DNA of 64,000 nucleotides from Halostagnicola kamekurae. GTDB taxonomy: Archaea > Halobacteriota > Halobacteria > Halobacteriales > Natrialbaceae. A program made the translations under genes and the position numbers. Positions 19,972 to 28,887 of the stretch are shown piece by piece. The DNA is taken from contig NZ_FOZS01000001.1 in the NCBI RefSeq assembly GCF_900116205.1, forward strand, positions 1,054,001 through 1,118,000, given 5' to 3'. The stretch's first letter is position 1, and each line of letters begins with the position of its first letter. The notes under the pieces are model-generated. The model was not told the origin of the DNA. It saw nothing but the letters and a program-made list of their open reading frames with translations, and did not search any database.

Positions 19972-21426
19972 ATGGGATGGAAGGAAGCCGCCGAACCGGT
20001 TTTGACGCGGATGCCGACAGTACGTCGTCCGGAGGGACACGTTCCCTTCAAGCGCAAGCTCGCGTGGACGGCGGGTATCCTCGTGTTGTATTTTTTCTTG
20101 ACGAACATCAACTTGCTCGGTGCCGCGAGCGGACAGGACATCTACGGTCAGTTCCGCTCGGTCATCGCCGGTGCTCAGGGCTCGCTGCTCCAGGTCGGTA
20201 TCGGCCCGATCGTCACGGCCAGCATCGTCATGCAGTTGCTCGGCGGTGCGAATCTGCTCGGCCTTGACACGGACGACCCACGGGATCAGGTCCTCTATCA
20301 GGGACTCCAGAAGGTCCTCGTCGTCGCGATGACCGCGCTGACGGCGCTCCCGATGGTGTTCGCCGGCGGCATCCTCCCAGCCCAGCAGTCGCTGCAACTC
20401 GGCGGCTTCGCGTTCTCGGCGACAGAGATCAAACTGCTGATGTTCGCCCAGATCTTCGCTGGCGGGATCCTCGTCCTCTACATGGACGAGGTCGTCAGCA
20501 AGTGGGGGATCGGAAGCGGTATCGGGCTGTTCATCATCGCCGGCGTCAGCCAGCGGCTGGTCGCCGGATTCATCCAGCCCCAGGCCGGCGGGTTCTTCTT
20601 CGACTGGTATCGCATCATCACCGGCGATATCGCCGTCGGTTCGGTCTTCAGTAGCGACGGACTGAACACGATACTGCTCAACCAGGGACAGCTCCTCGCA
20701 CTATTTACGACGATCCTGATCTTCGCGATCGTCGTCTACGCCGAATCGGTGCGCGTCGAGATCCCGTTGAGTCACTCTCGAGTGAAAGGCGCTCGCGGTC
20801 GCTTCCCGGTGAAGCTCATCTACGCGAGCGTCCTGCCGATGATCCTCGTTCGCGCGCTGCAGGCGAACATCCAGTTCATCGGCCAGATCGTCGAAACGCA
20901 GATCGGGATGCCGAGCATACTCGGCGTCTACAGTGGTGGAACGCCTGTCTCTGGGTTCTTCTACTACATGTCACCGATCTACTCGCCTCAGGACTGGATG
21001 TGGTGGACCGCGGCGGTCGACCAGGCCTGGTGGATGGTCATGATCCGGGTCAGTATCGACCTCACGTTCATGGTCGTCGGCGGTGCGATCTTCGCGGTCT
21101 TCTGGGTCGAAACGACTGACATGGGCCCGGACGCGACGGCCCAACAGATCCAGAACTCGGGGATGCAGATTCCCGGCTTCCGCCAGAACGTCGGTGTCAT
21201 CGAGAAGGTCATGGAGCGGTATATCCCGCAAGTGACCGTCATCGGCGGTGCGCTCGTCGGGCTGCTCGCTGTCTGGGCGAACATGCTCGGCACCATCGGC
21301 GGGGTCGACGGGACCGGCCTCCTGCTCGCGGTCTCCATTACGTACAAACTGTACGAGGAGATCGCCGAAGAGCAGATGATGGAGATGCACCCGATGATGC
21401 GCCAGATGTTCGGCGGCGGCGAATAA
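19972..21426 (+). CDS. secY: Preprotein translocase channel subunit SecY
   Basis: This 484-residue protein is the pore of the archaeal Sec translocon in the cytoplasmic membrane, with about ten membrane segments in the usual order. The N-terminal FKRKLAWTAGILVLYFFLTN helix is followed by the plug region near LLGAASGQDIYG. The last cytoplasmic loop ends in Met-rich EEQMMEMHPMMRQMFGGG. It is the final gene of the ribosomal operon; its partner secE is at 55743. A T-run follows the stop. Confidence 0.98.
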   Translation: MGWKEAAEPVLTRMPTVRRPEGHVPFKRKLAWTAGILVLYFFLTNINLLGAASGQDIYGQFRSVIAGAQGSLLQVGIGPIVTASIVMQLLGGANLLGLDTDDPRDQVLYQGLQKVLVVAMTALTALPMVFAGGILPAQQSLQLGGFAFSATEIKLLMFAQIFAGGILVLYMDEVVSKWGIGSGIGLFIIAGVSQRLVAGFIQPQAGGFFFDWYRIITGDIAVGSVFSSDGLNTILLNQGQLLALFTTILIFAIVVYAESVRVEIPLSHSRVKGARGRFPVKLIYASVLPMILVRALQANIQFIGQIVETQIGMPSILGVYSGGTPVSGFFYYMSPIYSPQDWMWWTAAVDQAWWMVMIRVSIDLTFMVVGGAIFAVFWVETTDMGPDATAQQIQNSGMQIPGFRQNVGVIEKVMERYIPQVTVIGGALVGLLAVWANMLGTIGGVDGTGLLLAVSITYKLYEEIAEEQMMEMHPMMRQMFGGGE

Positions 21427-21447
21427 CCGCTACCTCGATCGGACGAC

Positions 21448-21458
21448 GCTTTTTCTGT
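21448..21458 (+). terminator. T-rich end after secY
   Basis: A short run of T (GCTTTTTCTGT) lies 22 nt after the secY stop, before the convergent gcvPB gene. Archaeal termination often occurs at such U-tracts without a hairpin, and none is seen here. Confidence 0.35.
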
Positions 21459-21501
21459 CTCTCGATTTCTCGACGCGGCCCAACGATCCGAGAGCGCGAC
21501 G

Positions 21502-22974
21502 CTACTCATCCTCGAGTGCGTGCCAGGACAGCCGCGGATTTCGGGCGGCACTCGTCTGATCGATTCGGCGGGCAGTCGTCCGCTCGGGTGCGGACTCGAG
21601 GACCTCGTCTCCGTCCTCGGCGACGGCGTTGAACGCGGCCGCGAGCTGATCGAGCGTCTCTTTGCTTTCGATTTCGGTGGGTTCTGTCATGAGCGCCTCG
21701 GGGACTATTTCGGGCCACTTGGTCGTCGGCGGGTGGACGCCGTAGTCGAGCATTCGCTTGGCGACGTCGGCGGCGTCTTGCTCGCCGGCGCTGGCGACGA
21801 ACTCGTGGTGGAACGGGCCATAGGGTACGTCGTACTCGATCTGGCTCGCGAGGTAGTTCGCGTTGAGGACGGCCTTCGCGCTCGAGTCGGCAAGGCCGTC
21901 GTCTCCGAGTCTGGCGATGTACGCGAACGCTTTCACGAGCACGAGCCAGTTGCCCTGATAACCGTGGACGTGGCCGATCGAGTGGTCGGGGGCGAACAGT
22001 TCGTAGCCGCCGTCTGCCTCGCGAACTCGCGGTTCGGGGAGGAAGGGTGCGAGTTCGGAGACGACGCCGACCGGCCCGGCACCCGGTCCGCCGCCGCCGT
22101 GTGGCGTCGCGAACGTCTTGTGGACGTTGTAGTGCATCACGTCGAAGCCCATATCGCCGGGGCGGGCACGACCGAGCAGGGCGTTCAGGTTCGCGCCGTC
22201 GTAGTAGAGCAAGCCGCCCGCGTCGTGGACCATCTCGGCGATGCGTTCGATATCGCGTTCGAACACCCCCAACGTGTTCGGGTTGGTCAGCATCAGCGCC
22301 GCCGTGTCCTCCGACAGTGCGGCCTCGAGCGCCTCGAGGTCGACCCGTCCGCTCTCGTCGCTCGGCAGGGAGACCACATCGTAGCCGCCGAGTGCGGCGG
22401 TCGCGAAGTTCGTCCCGTGGGCGCTCTCGGGGACGATCACCTCGCTGCGGTGGCCCTCGTCGTTGTGCTCGTGGTAGGCCGCGGCGACGCGGATGCCGAC
22501 GAACTCGCCGGCTGCTCCCGCTGGCGGCTGGAGGGTCACGGCGTCCATACCCCCGATACGACCGAGGTATTCCTGCAGTTGGCCCAGTACCTCGAGGGTC
22601 CCCTGAATCGACTCGACCGAGCGGTCCGGATGGACGAGCGCGCTCGGGAGAGCCGCGACGTCTTCGGTGAACTTCGGGTTGTACTTCATCGTGCAGGATC
22701 CCAGCGGGTACGGGCCGCTGTCGATCCCGTAGATCATCTGGGAGAGACGCGTGTAGTGACGAACGAGTTCCGGTTCGGACGGGTCGGGGAGTTCGAGGTC
22801 GTCTCTGGTCAGGTCCTCGGGGAGCGGCGAGTCACCGATCTCGACGCGCGTTCGATCTTTCTCGACGAGTAAGGGCTCGTAGACGCCGTTTCGAACGTAT
22901 CGAGCCTGGTCGTACCGCGAGCGGCCGCTCGGATCGACGCGTCCGAGCGGCTCCCCGGCGCTGTCGTCGCTCAT
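21502..22974 (-). CDS. gcvPB: Glycine dehydrogenase (decarboxylating) subunit 2
   Basis: The 490-residue product is the C-terminal half of the split P-protein. With GcvPA it decarboxylates glycine using pyridoxal phosphate and loads the aminomethyl group on GcvH. The PLP-binding lysine is in HYNVHKTFATPHGGGGPGAG. The ATG at 22974 overlaps the gcvPA stop by one base; more upstream in-frame reading would run through gcvPA and is rejected. The gene is convergent with secY. Confidence 0.95.
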   Translation of the reverse strand: MSDDSAGEPLGRVDPSGRSRYDQARYVRNGVYEPLLVEKDRTRVEIGDSPLPEDLTRDDLELPDPSEPELVRHYTRLSQMIYGIDSGPYPLGSCTMKYNPKFTEDVAALPSALVHPDRSVESIQGTLEVLGQLQEYLGRIGGMDAVTLQPPAGAAGEFVGIRVAAAYHEHNDEGHRSEVIVPESAHGTNFATAALGGYDVVSLPSDESGRVDLEALEAALSEDTAALMLTNPNTLGVFERDIERIAEMVHDAGGLLYYDGANLNALLGRARPGDMGFDVMHYNVHKTFATPHGGGGPGAGPVGVVSELAPFLPEPRVREADGGYELFAPDHSIGHVHGYQGNWLVLVKAFAYIARLGDDGLADSSAKAVLNANYLASQIEYDVPYGPFHHEFVASAGEQDAADVAKRMLDYGVHPPTTKWPEIVPEALMTEPTEIESKETLDQLAAAFNAVAEDGDEVLESAPERTTARRIDQTSAARNPRLSWHALEDE

Positions 22975-24308
22975 CAGAGCACCCCCTCGAGGGCGTCGAC
23001 GAACGCCTCGAGTTCGCCGTCCGTGGTCCCGGCGACGCAAATCTGTAGTTCGTGTTCGCCGACGACGTGGACCGCGAAGCCGTCTCGCTCGAGGTCGTCG
23101 GCGATTGCTTTCGCCGGCTGATCGACGTGGGCGACGAACTCGCGGAAGTGCCGCCGGTCGTGGACGGGCGCTTTGGCGCCGACGAGCGCGTCGACCTCCG
23201 CGGCGAGCGATTCGGCTCGAGTGACGCCGCGTTTCGCGAGTTCGATCATCCCGTCGGGCCCGAGTGCCGCCGCGTGGATCGCCGTCCGGAGCGCGACCCA
23301 CGCCTGATTCGTACAGATGTTGCTGGTCGCGCGCTCGCGGCGAATGTGCTGCTCTCGCGTCTGGAGCGTGAGCGTGAAGGCGCGTCTCCCCGTCGCGTCC
23401 TCGCTCGCACCGACGAGCCGACCCGGAACCTGTCTGCGGTGTGACTCGCGGGTCGCGAACAGGCCGAGGCCCATCCCGTAACTCGCGGGCAGTCCGAGCA
23501 CGCTCGCGTCGCCGACGACGACGTCCGCGCCGACGTCCACCGGTTTCTGAAGCAGCGAAAGCGCGATCGGATCGGTTCCGAGGACGAACAGTGCATCCGC
23601 GTCACTGGCGACCGTCCCGATCTCCTCGAGCCGTTCTTCGATCGTTCCCCGAATCGTCGGGTTTTCCGCGTAGACCATGACGGTCTCCTCGTCGACCGCC
23701 CGCTCGAGTGCATCGAGGTCGACGGTTCCGTCCGCACACGCGTAGGTTTCGACTTCGAGGTCGGTGCCGGCGACGTAGTTCTCGAGAGTGCTCCGTCGCC
23801 CCTCGCTCAGGAGTTCGGGGACGAGCACGCGGTGGCCCGAGGTCGGCCGGACCCGGTTCGCGAGCGTCGCCGCTTCACCGAGCGCGCTCGCGGCGTCGTA
23901 CATCGAGCAGTTCGCGACCTCGAGACCCGTCAGTTCGACGAGCAGCGACTGGTACTCGAACAGCGCCTGCAAGAACCCCTGTGAGATCTCGGGCTGGTAC
24001 TGCGTGTAGGAGGTCAGAAACTCGGAGCGATCGGCCAGGTGATCGACGACCGACGGGACGTAGTAGCCGTAGTGGCCCCGTCCCAGCAGTTCCGTCAGGT
24101 CGTCGTTGCGCTCGAGTATCGACCGGACCAGTCGGCGCGTCTCCCGTTCCGTTCGGGCCTCGATTCCGTACTCGCCGTCGTACCGAACCGACTCGGGAAC
24201 GTCGAAGATCGCTTCGACCGTGTCGGCCTCGACCGCGTCGAGCATCGCCTCGAGGGTTTCGTCCGTGTGTGGCGCGTACGGACTCCCAGATACCTGTAAT
24301 CCGTTCAT
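22974..24308 (-). CDS. gcvPA: Glycine dehydrogenase (decarboxylating) subunit 1
   Basis: The 444-residue N-terminal half of the split P-protein contains the family start [20 protein letters not shown] and the [19 protein letters not shown] segment. It has the PLP fold but lacks the lysine, which is on GcvPB. It is first in a two-gene operon reading left, and its mRNA start lies within the 185 nt before HMG-CoA synthase. Confidence 0.95.
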   Translation of the reverse strand: MNGLQVSGSPYAPHTDETLEAMLDAVEADTVEAIFDVPESVRYDGEYGIEARTERETRRLVRSILERNDDLTELLGRGHYGYYVPSVVDHLADRSEFLTSYTQYQPEISQGFLQALFEYQSLLVELTGLEVANCSMYDAASALGEAATLANRVRPTSGHRVLVPELLSEGRRSTLENYVAGTDLEVETYACADGTVDLDALERAVDEETVMVYAENPTIRGTIEERLEEIGTVASDADALFVLGTDPIALSLLQKPVDVGADVVVGDASVLGLPASYGMGLGLFATRESHRRQVPGRLVGASEDATGRRAFTLTLQTREQHIRRERATSNICTNQAWVALRTAIHAAALGPDGMIELAKRGVTRAESLAAEVDALVGAKAPVHDRRHFREFVAHVDQPAKAIADDLERDGFAVHVVGEHELQICVAGTTDGELEAFVDALEGVL

Positions 24309-24493
24309 GGGTGAGAAAGGTCACCGAGGCACAAAAACCGTGTTCCGCTTTCGGCCCCGTCTCGTCGACCGAGACAAAACACATCGTCACTCGACGCCGC
24401 CCGGCCCGAACCGGGAGTCCAGTCGTTCCCTCGAGCCGTAGTTTAGTCGACCGCGCCTGACTACCGACCGGGCTTACTCGGGGGAGCCGTCGA

Positions 24494-25831
24494 TTACTCG
24501 ACGTACTCGTACTCCCGTTCGCCCATCCGCCCCCACCCGCCGAAGACGAACTCGCCGTCAGGGGCGGTCATCGACTCGATATCCACGTCCATGTCGTGGT
24601 TGTGTGCGTCGTGGATCTCCTCGTAATCGTCCCAGGTCAACTCGTATCGATCCGCGAGCTGCTCGTCGAGATTGAGCGCTTCGATTTCCTCTTTCCACCC
24701 GTCCTGTACGACCTCCGTGTGGATTTCGGCCTGCGCACCGCTGCCGTAGGAGCCGACCGCGAGCGTCTGTCCGGCGATGTCTTCGCCCTGTTCGAGAGCG
24801 TATTTGAGCGCGCTGATCCGGGCGACGTGGACCGAGCCCGTGTACCAGTTGCCAACCTCTCGAGCGATCGTCAGCGTCGGGTCGATCGTCTCGGCGTACC
24901 ACTCTTGGTAGCGGTCGGTCTCTTTGAGGCCGTCCATGTACTCCCGAAGCGCGTCGCGGAACTCATCGTCGGTTTCGAACGCCTCGGAGCGGGGTTGCCG
25001 ACCGATTTCCTCGGCGAGTTCGTCTTCGACTGCCGTATCGCGGATGATGTGGCGGTAGGCCAACATCGCGGCCTTGCGAACCATGCCGGGGAACGGCGTG
25101 TGGAACGGCACGAACCGAACGTCGTCGAGGTGGAGTTCGCCCGCGACGCTCTGGTAATCGACCAGCGCTTCGCGCATGCGGGCGAGGTACACCTGCACCG
25201 AGCGCTTGCCGTCGACGCTTGGGAACTGCTGGTTGGGCTTGAGAAAGTCCGTCTCGTCGGCCGAGCCGTACCCCTGCTCGGTCGACAGCGTGACCAGATC
25301 CGGGTCTTCGGTGATATACAGCGCGACCGCGCCCGCCCCCTGAGTCGCCTCGCCGGGGTCGTCTCGAGCGTACAGCGCCGTGTCGGTTGCGATCACGAGC
25401 GCCCCGCGGCCGCGATTGCGACCCGCGCGGATCCAGTTGTACGCGTCGTCGAGACTCTGGGTGCCCGCGATACAGGCGAACTTCCGCTCGCCTTTGTTCG
25501 CGTGGTGGAAGTCGCCGTCGAAGACCGACTCGAGACAGCCGGCGATGTACGTCGAGACCGGCTTGGAGTTGTCGAAGGCGCTCTCGGTCGCGACGTCGAT
25601 CCGACCGATGTCGTCGGGCTCGAGTCTCTTTCGCTCCATCAGCCGGTGAGCCGCGTTGGCACCCATCGTGACGATGTCCTCGTAGCTGTCGGGGAACGAA
25701 CTGGCGTTCAGTCCGAGCCCTTTGGTGTATTTCTCGGGGTCTTCGCCCTTCTCGGGTGCGAACACGCCGGGTAAATCGAGTTTGAGGTTACCGGTCCAGA
25801 TTTCGACGGCGTCGATACCGACTGCGGTCAT
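24494..25831 (-). CDS. hmgB: Hydroxymethylglutaryl-CoA synthase
   Basis: This 445-residue enzyme condenses acetyl-CoA and acetoacetyl-CoA to HMG-CoA, the entry to the mevalonate pathway for archaeal lipids. The acyl-accepting Cys is at residue 120 in FACIAGTQS; the later GSYGSGAQAEI motif is also as expected. The start MTAVGIDAVEIWTG at 25831 is chosen because it matches the usual N-terminus; an in-frame ATG nine codons upstream is less likely. No archaeal DUF35-type partner or acetoacetyl-CoA thiolase is adjacent in the window. Confidence 0.95.
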   Translation of the reverse strand: MTAVGIDAVEIWTGNLKLDLPGVFAPEKGEDPEKYTKGLGLNASSFPDSYEDIVTMGANAAHRLMERKRLEPDDIGRIDVATESAFDNSKPVSTYIAGCLESVFDGDFHHANKGERKFACIAGTQSLDDAYNWIRAGRNRGRGALVIATDTALYARDDPGEATQGAGAVALYITEDPDLVTLSTEQGYGSADETDFLKPNQQFPSVDGKRSVQVYLARMREALVDYQSVAGELHLDDVRFVPFHTPFPGMVRKAAMLAYRHIIRDTAVEDELAEEIGRQPRSEAFETDDEFRDALREYMDGLKETDRYQEWYAETIDPTLTIAREVGNWYTGSVHVARISALKYALEQGEDIAGQTLAVGSYGSGAQAEIHTEVVQDGWKEEIEALNLDEQLADRYELTWDDYEEIHDAHNHDMDVDIESMTAPDGEFVFGGWGRMGEREYEYVE

Positions 25832-25905
25832 ACGTCGATACTGTGGGTCGTGATACATGGTATTGTCGTTTACTGTTTCGACGACCGTCGATTCGATCTC
25901 GCCCG

Positions 25906-26637
25906 CTACCGCGACTCAGACGACGGGCTCGTCCCCTCCTCACGACGGCTCTGCTCCGCGGATTCGGTTCCGAACGCGCGGGCGGCAGGCCCTGCGAGTA
26001 AGACGACGACTGCGAGAAGACAGCACGCGGTAACGACTACGCCCAGTTGCCCGAGTCCACCCGTACTGACGGTCGCGGCCGACGATCCGACGACGACCGC
26101 CGCGACCGTCCACGGGAGTTCGCCGACCACCGTTCCGACGACGAACTGGGGATACGAGACGCCGCTCCCGGCGGCGGCGCAGGTCGCGACGTCCGACGGG
26201 ATCGGCGCGAGTCTCGAGGCGATCACCCCGCGGATCGGCCCCGCCGTTCGATAGTACCGACCGATGGCGCTTCCGGCCCGGTCGATAGTCTCGCCGAACG
26301 GCAACGTCTCCAACGACTCCGTCGCCGGGTCGGAGACGGCCCACCGAACCGCGAAGAAAACCGGCGTCACGGTGACGACGACGCCGACGAGTGCGATCGG
26401 CACACCGAGTGTCACGCCGAGGCCGTAGCCGACCACGAACGAAAGCGCCGTCGTCGGCCAGGCGAACAGCGGTCGGACGAGATACAGCCCCGCGAGGACG
26501 AGGGTGAATCGAACGGGATCACCGACGATCGACTCGAGAAGGGCGCTCGCTCCGCCCGGCGAGACCAGCGCTCCCGCCGTGGCGATCGCGCTCACGAGGA
26601 GTGCGCCTGCGATCGCACGCCGCGGGAGTCGCGTCAT
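25906..26637 (-). CDS. DedA/VTT-family membrane protein
   Basis: This 243-residue protein with about six hydrophobic segments matches the TVP38/TMEM64 (VTT, SNARE-associated) family. The conserved FVVGYGLGVTLGVPIALVG and GVIASRLAPIPSDVATCAAA segments are the family's re-entrant loops. Transport or lipid scrambling has been proposed for relatives. The start is taken at ATG 26637, after a charged MTRLPRRAI; a longer in-frame start exists 19 codons upstream. It ends 74 nt before HMG-CoA synthase, on the same strand. Confidence 0.8.
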   Translation of the reverse strand: MTRLPRRAIAGALLVSAIATAGALVSPGGASALLESIVGDPVRFTLVLAGLYLVRPLFAWPTTALSFVVGYGLGVTLGVPIALVGVVVTVTPVFFAVRWAVSDPATESLETLPFGETIDRAGSAIGRYYRTAGPIRGVIASRLAPIPSDVATCAAAGSGVSYPQFVVGTVVGELPWTVAAVVVGSSAATVSTGGLGQLGVVVTACCLLAVVVLLAGPAARAFGTESAEQSRREEGTSPSSESR

Positions 26638-26727
26638 CGACCGACGTTTCGACTCGATTACCGAAGGTTTTGTGTCTCGCGGCCGGGGACACAACGCTTA
26701 TTCGCCTCCGCAGGCCAGCACTCATCG

Positions 26728-27081
26728 ATGGACGACCGCGTCGAACGGGGACTGGCCATACTCGAGCGACTCGAACACGAGTCGCTGCCGCTCGCCGACG
26801 CCGTCGACCGGCTCGAGATCGTGACCGCCGATCCGACCGTGACCAGAACGATCCTCGACGAGGCGGAATTGCGAGGGATAATCGAACGCGACGACGGCAT
26901 CATCCGCCCGAAGAGTCGACAGTATGTGCGTTTCGGCGAAGACGTGATTACGAAAGAGGGCGATTTCGAATGTCAGCGCTGCGGGTCCGGCCTCTCGACG
27001 GGTCACTTCCTCGACCTCGAGGCCGGGGAGATCGGGCCCTTCGGCTCCTCGTGTATCAGAAAAGTCACCGGTCGTGAATGA
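26728..27081 (+). CDS. Haloarchaeal DUF5830-like protein
   Basis: This 117-residue protein has a helical N-terminal half like a winged helix (LAILERLEHESLPLADAVDR) and a C-terminal CXXC...C pattern (FECQRCGSGLSTGHF and SSCIRKVTG), which may bind zinc. It resembles a conserved haloarchaeal family (DUF5830 by memory). The ATG at 26728 is the natural start. The gene is divergent from the DedA-like gene, with a 90-nt promoter region. Confidence 0.7.
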   Translation: MDDRVERGLAILERLEHESLPLADAVDRLEIVTADPTVTRTILDEAELRGIIERDDGIIRPKSRQYVRFGEDVITKEGDFECQRCGSGLSTGHFLDLEAGEIGPFGSSCIRKVTGRE

Positions 27082-27126
27082 GTACTCGGTCGGAGAAAGT
27101 CGTCTCGCCTCGGCTGGGTAGTAGCG

Positions 27127-28428
27127 CTACCGTCCCTGTCGAAGCTCGGCGATGAGCTGTTCGATGGTCTGTTGTTGCTTTTCGAGCATCGCCGTCTGTC
27201 TCGCGACTGTCTCCTCGAGTTCGTCGAGTCGCTCGAGCAGTTCCGGATCGGTGCCAGCCGTCGCGGCCGTAAAGCCGCTCTCACCGAACGAAGTGGACGT
27301 CGATTCGGCGCCGTCATCGGCCGCGTCTGGCCCCCCATCGTCCGATACGTCTTCGGTTTCGTCCGTTTCGGGGCCCGACGATCGATCGGCGGTCTCGGGC
27401 TCGAGGTGCTGGTCCGACGATTCGTCTCGGGACGAACCCGACGCGAGCGGGTCGACCTGTTGCGGATCGGTTTCCCCGTCGGGAGCGGTTTCGACGGCCG
27501 AACGCTGGTTCGATCCGGCGTCCATTTCAGTCGTCGTCTCAGCGCTCGCGGCCGGGCTCGAATCGGCGCGCGTATTCGGATTCGACTCGGTACTCGAGAC
27601 GGCGGTCGAACCGGCGCCCGTCACCGCGTCCGAATCGGCGCTCGAGGCCTGAGTCGGGTTTGGCCCGTCGGACGACTCCCCTGCAGATTGCTGGTCTAGG
27701 TCCTCGGGTGCCGGCGGATTCGCGTCGAGCGGATCGACCCCCTCGCCGAAGGCCGTTGCGGGATCCTCGCTCGGTTCTGGTTCCGTCTCGTGACCGACCG
27801 CGTCGTTTAGGTGGGCCAGCGAATCGACGCCGTGATAGGCAAACAGTGCGCGCTCGAGGCGCTCTCGCAGGTCGGCCGCCTCGTCGTTGGGCGCTTTGAT
27901 CCGCTTCGGTCGTCCCTCGACTTCGAGGACGATCTGGGTGGCGACGCTGCCGTCCTCGAACGAGAGGTTGGTCACGTCGTCGAAGTGATACTGCTCGAAG
28001 TCCTCGTCCCACACCGCCTCGCCGATGTGTTTGACGAGTCGGTCGCTGGTGACGATCAGCGTGAGCTCGCTGAACCGGTAGGCCCGGATCACTTCCTCGC
28101 CGGCGTCGGAGATGCCGTTGCCGTTCAACACGCCGGCGACGAGCGGCGTGAGCACGTCGTCCGTCGATCCCGACGGAACCGTGAACTCTCGAGTGCCATC
28201 GAGGGCGTACTCGAGCGTGAACCGCGTCTTTCGTCGGCCATCCGAAATCGTCAATCGGTCGGCGTCGTGGGGGAACTCCTCGACCGATTCGTCGCTCAGC
28301 AGTCCGTCAGCACGATAGATAATCGAGTCCGTCGGCGTGATGAAGAGCTCGTCGTCCCCGCCGAGCGAGACGCGCGCGACGATCTCTTCGGTACCGAGAG
28401 TAGACTGTACGATGCCGGGAACGCTCAT
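27127..28428 (-). CDS. Conserved haloarchaeal protein with C-terminal coiled coil (DUF7115-like)
   Basis: This 433-residue protein has an N-terminal globular part of about 210 residues with two repeated pleckstrin-like sections (VSLGGDDELFITPTDSIIYR and VTSDRLVKHIGEAVWDEDFE). A low-complexity Ser/Asp/Ala linker follows, then a 36-residue coiled coil at the end (LDELEETVARQTAMLEKQQQ). The plan suggests a membrane- or complex-associated regulatory protein, but the role is unknown. The start ATG 28428 is preferred to upstream in-frame starts because the sequence before it is unlike the family. It is convergent with the DUF5830-like gene. Confidence 0.65.
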   Translation of the reverse strand: MSVPGIVQSTLGTEEIVARVSLGGDDELFITPTDSIIYRADGLLSDESVEEFPHDADRLTISDGRRKTRFTLEYALDGTREFTVPSGSTDDVLTPLVAGVLNGNGISDAGEEVIRAYRFSELTLIVTSDRLVKHIGEAVWDEDFEQYHFDDVTNLSFEDGSVATQIVLEVEGRPKRIKAPNDEAADLRERLERALFAYHGVDSLAHLNDAVGHETEPEPSEDPATAFGEGVDPLDANPPAPEDLDQQSAGESSDGPNPTQASSADSDAVTGAGSTAVSSTESNPNTRADSSPAASAETTTEMDAGSNQRSAVETAPDGETDPQQVDPLASGSSRDESSDQHLEPETADRSSGPETDETEDVSDDGGPDAADDGAESTSTSFGESGFTAATAGTDPELLERLDELEETVARQTAMLEKQQQTIEQLIAELRQGR

Positions 28429-28551
28429 ATGTCCGCTGTTCGCAATGACCTGTGATAAATCCGTGGGTAGGACGGGTCTGCCGTGCGGGCCGAGCGCACG
28501 CACGACGCGAATGAGAAGGTTAAAGAAAGGGACCGCACTACGGGAGAACGA

Positions 28552-28704
28552 GCCCGGGTGGCTTAGCTGGACATAGCGCCGCACTCATAGGGTTCAGAGA
28601 TTCGGTGCGGTTTCGCCTTGGAAGCCTCCGTGTCCCTCGAGGACTCTGCCGAGCCTCGGACCTGGGACATGCGGAGATCGAGGGTTCGGAGCCCTCCCCG
28701 GGCA
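28552..28704 (+). tRNA. tRNA-Met (CAT, elongator) with a 79-nt intron
   Basis: Exon 1 is 28552-28589 and exon 2 is 28669-28704, with the intron at 28590-28668, after nucleotide A37 of the anticodon loop. The spliced molecule has acceptor GCCCGGG/CCCGGGC, anticodon stem CCGCA/TGCGG with anticodon CAT, and T-arm GAGGGTTCGGAGCCCTC, discriminator A. The intron position is the canonical one for archaeal splicing. Elongator rather than initiator is inferred, because haloarchaeal elongator tRNA-Met is known to carry such an intron and initiator tRNA starts differently. Confidence 0.95.
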
Positions 28705-28761
28705 TGCTTCTCACAGATCTCACGAGTCAAAGACGAGTGATATCGTTAAGAAGCATGCCCG
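28700..28761 (+). repeat. Inverted repeat overlapping the tRNA-Met 3' end
   Basis: GGGCATGCTTCT (28700-28711) includes the last five bases of the tRNA and pairs perfectly with AGAAGCATGCCC (28750-28761), leaving a 38-nt loop. A second small hairpin (CTTGTGC/GCACAAG) follows in the next 50 nt. No gene lies between 28705 and 28887. Confidence 0.7.
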
Positions 28762-28887
28762 AAATGAGGCGACGAACCCGTAGGTCTTGTGCGAACGAGG
28801 TGAGCACAAGGCAGGAAAAACGATCGAAGTGAGTCTGTCCGCGGTTCGGAACACTCGAGTGGTCTCAAAATACGAGTCCTCGTCGTA

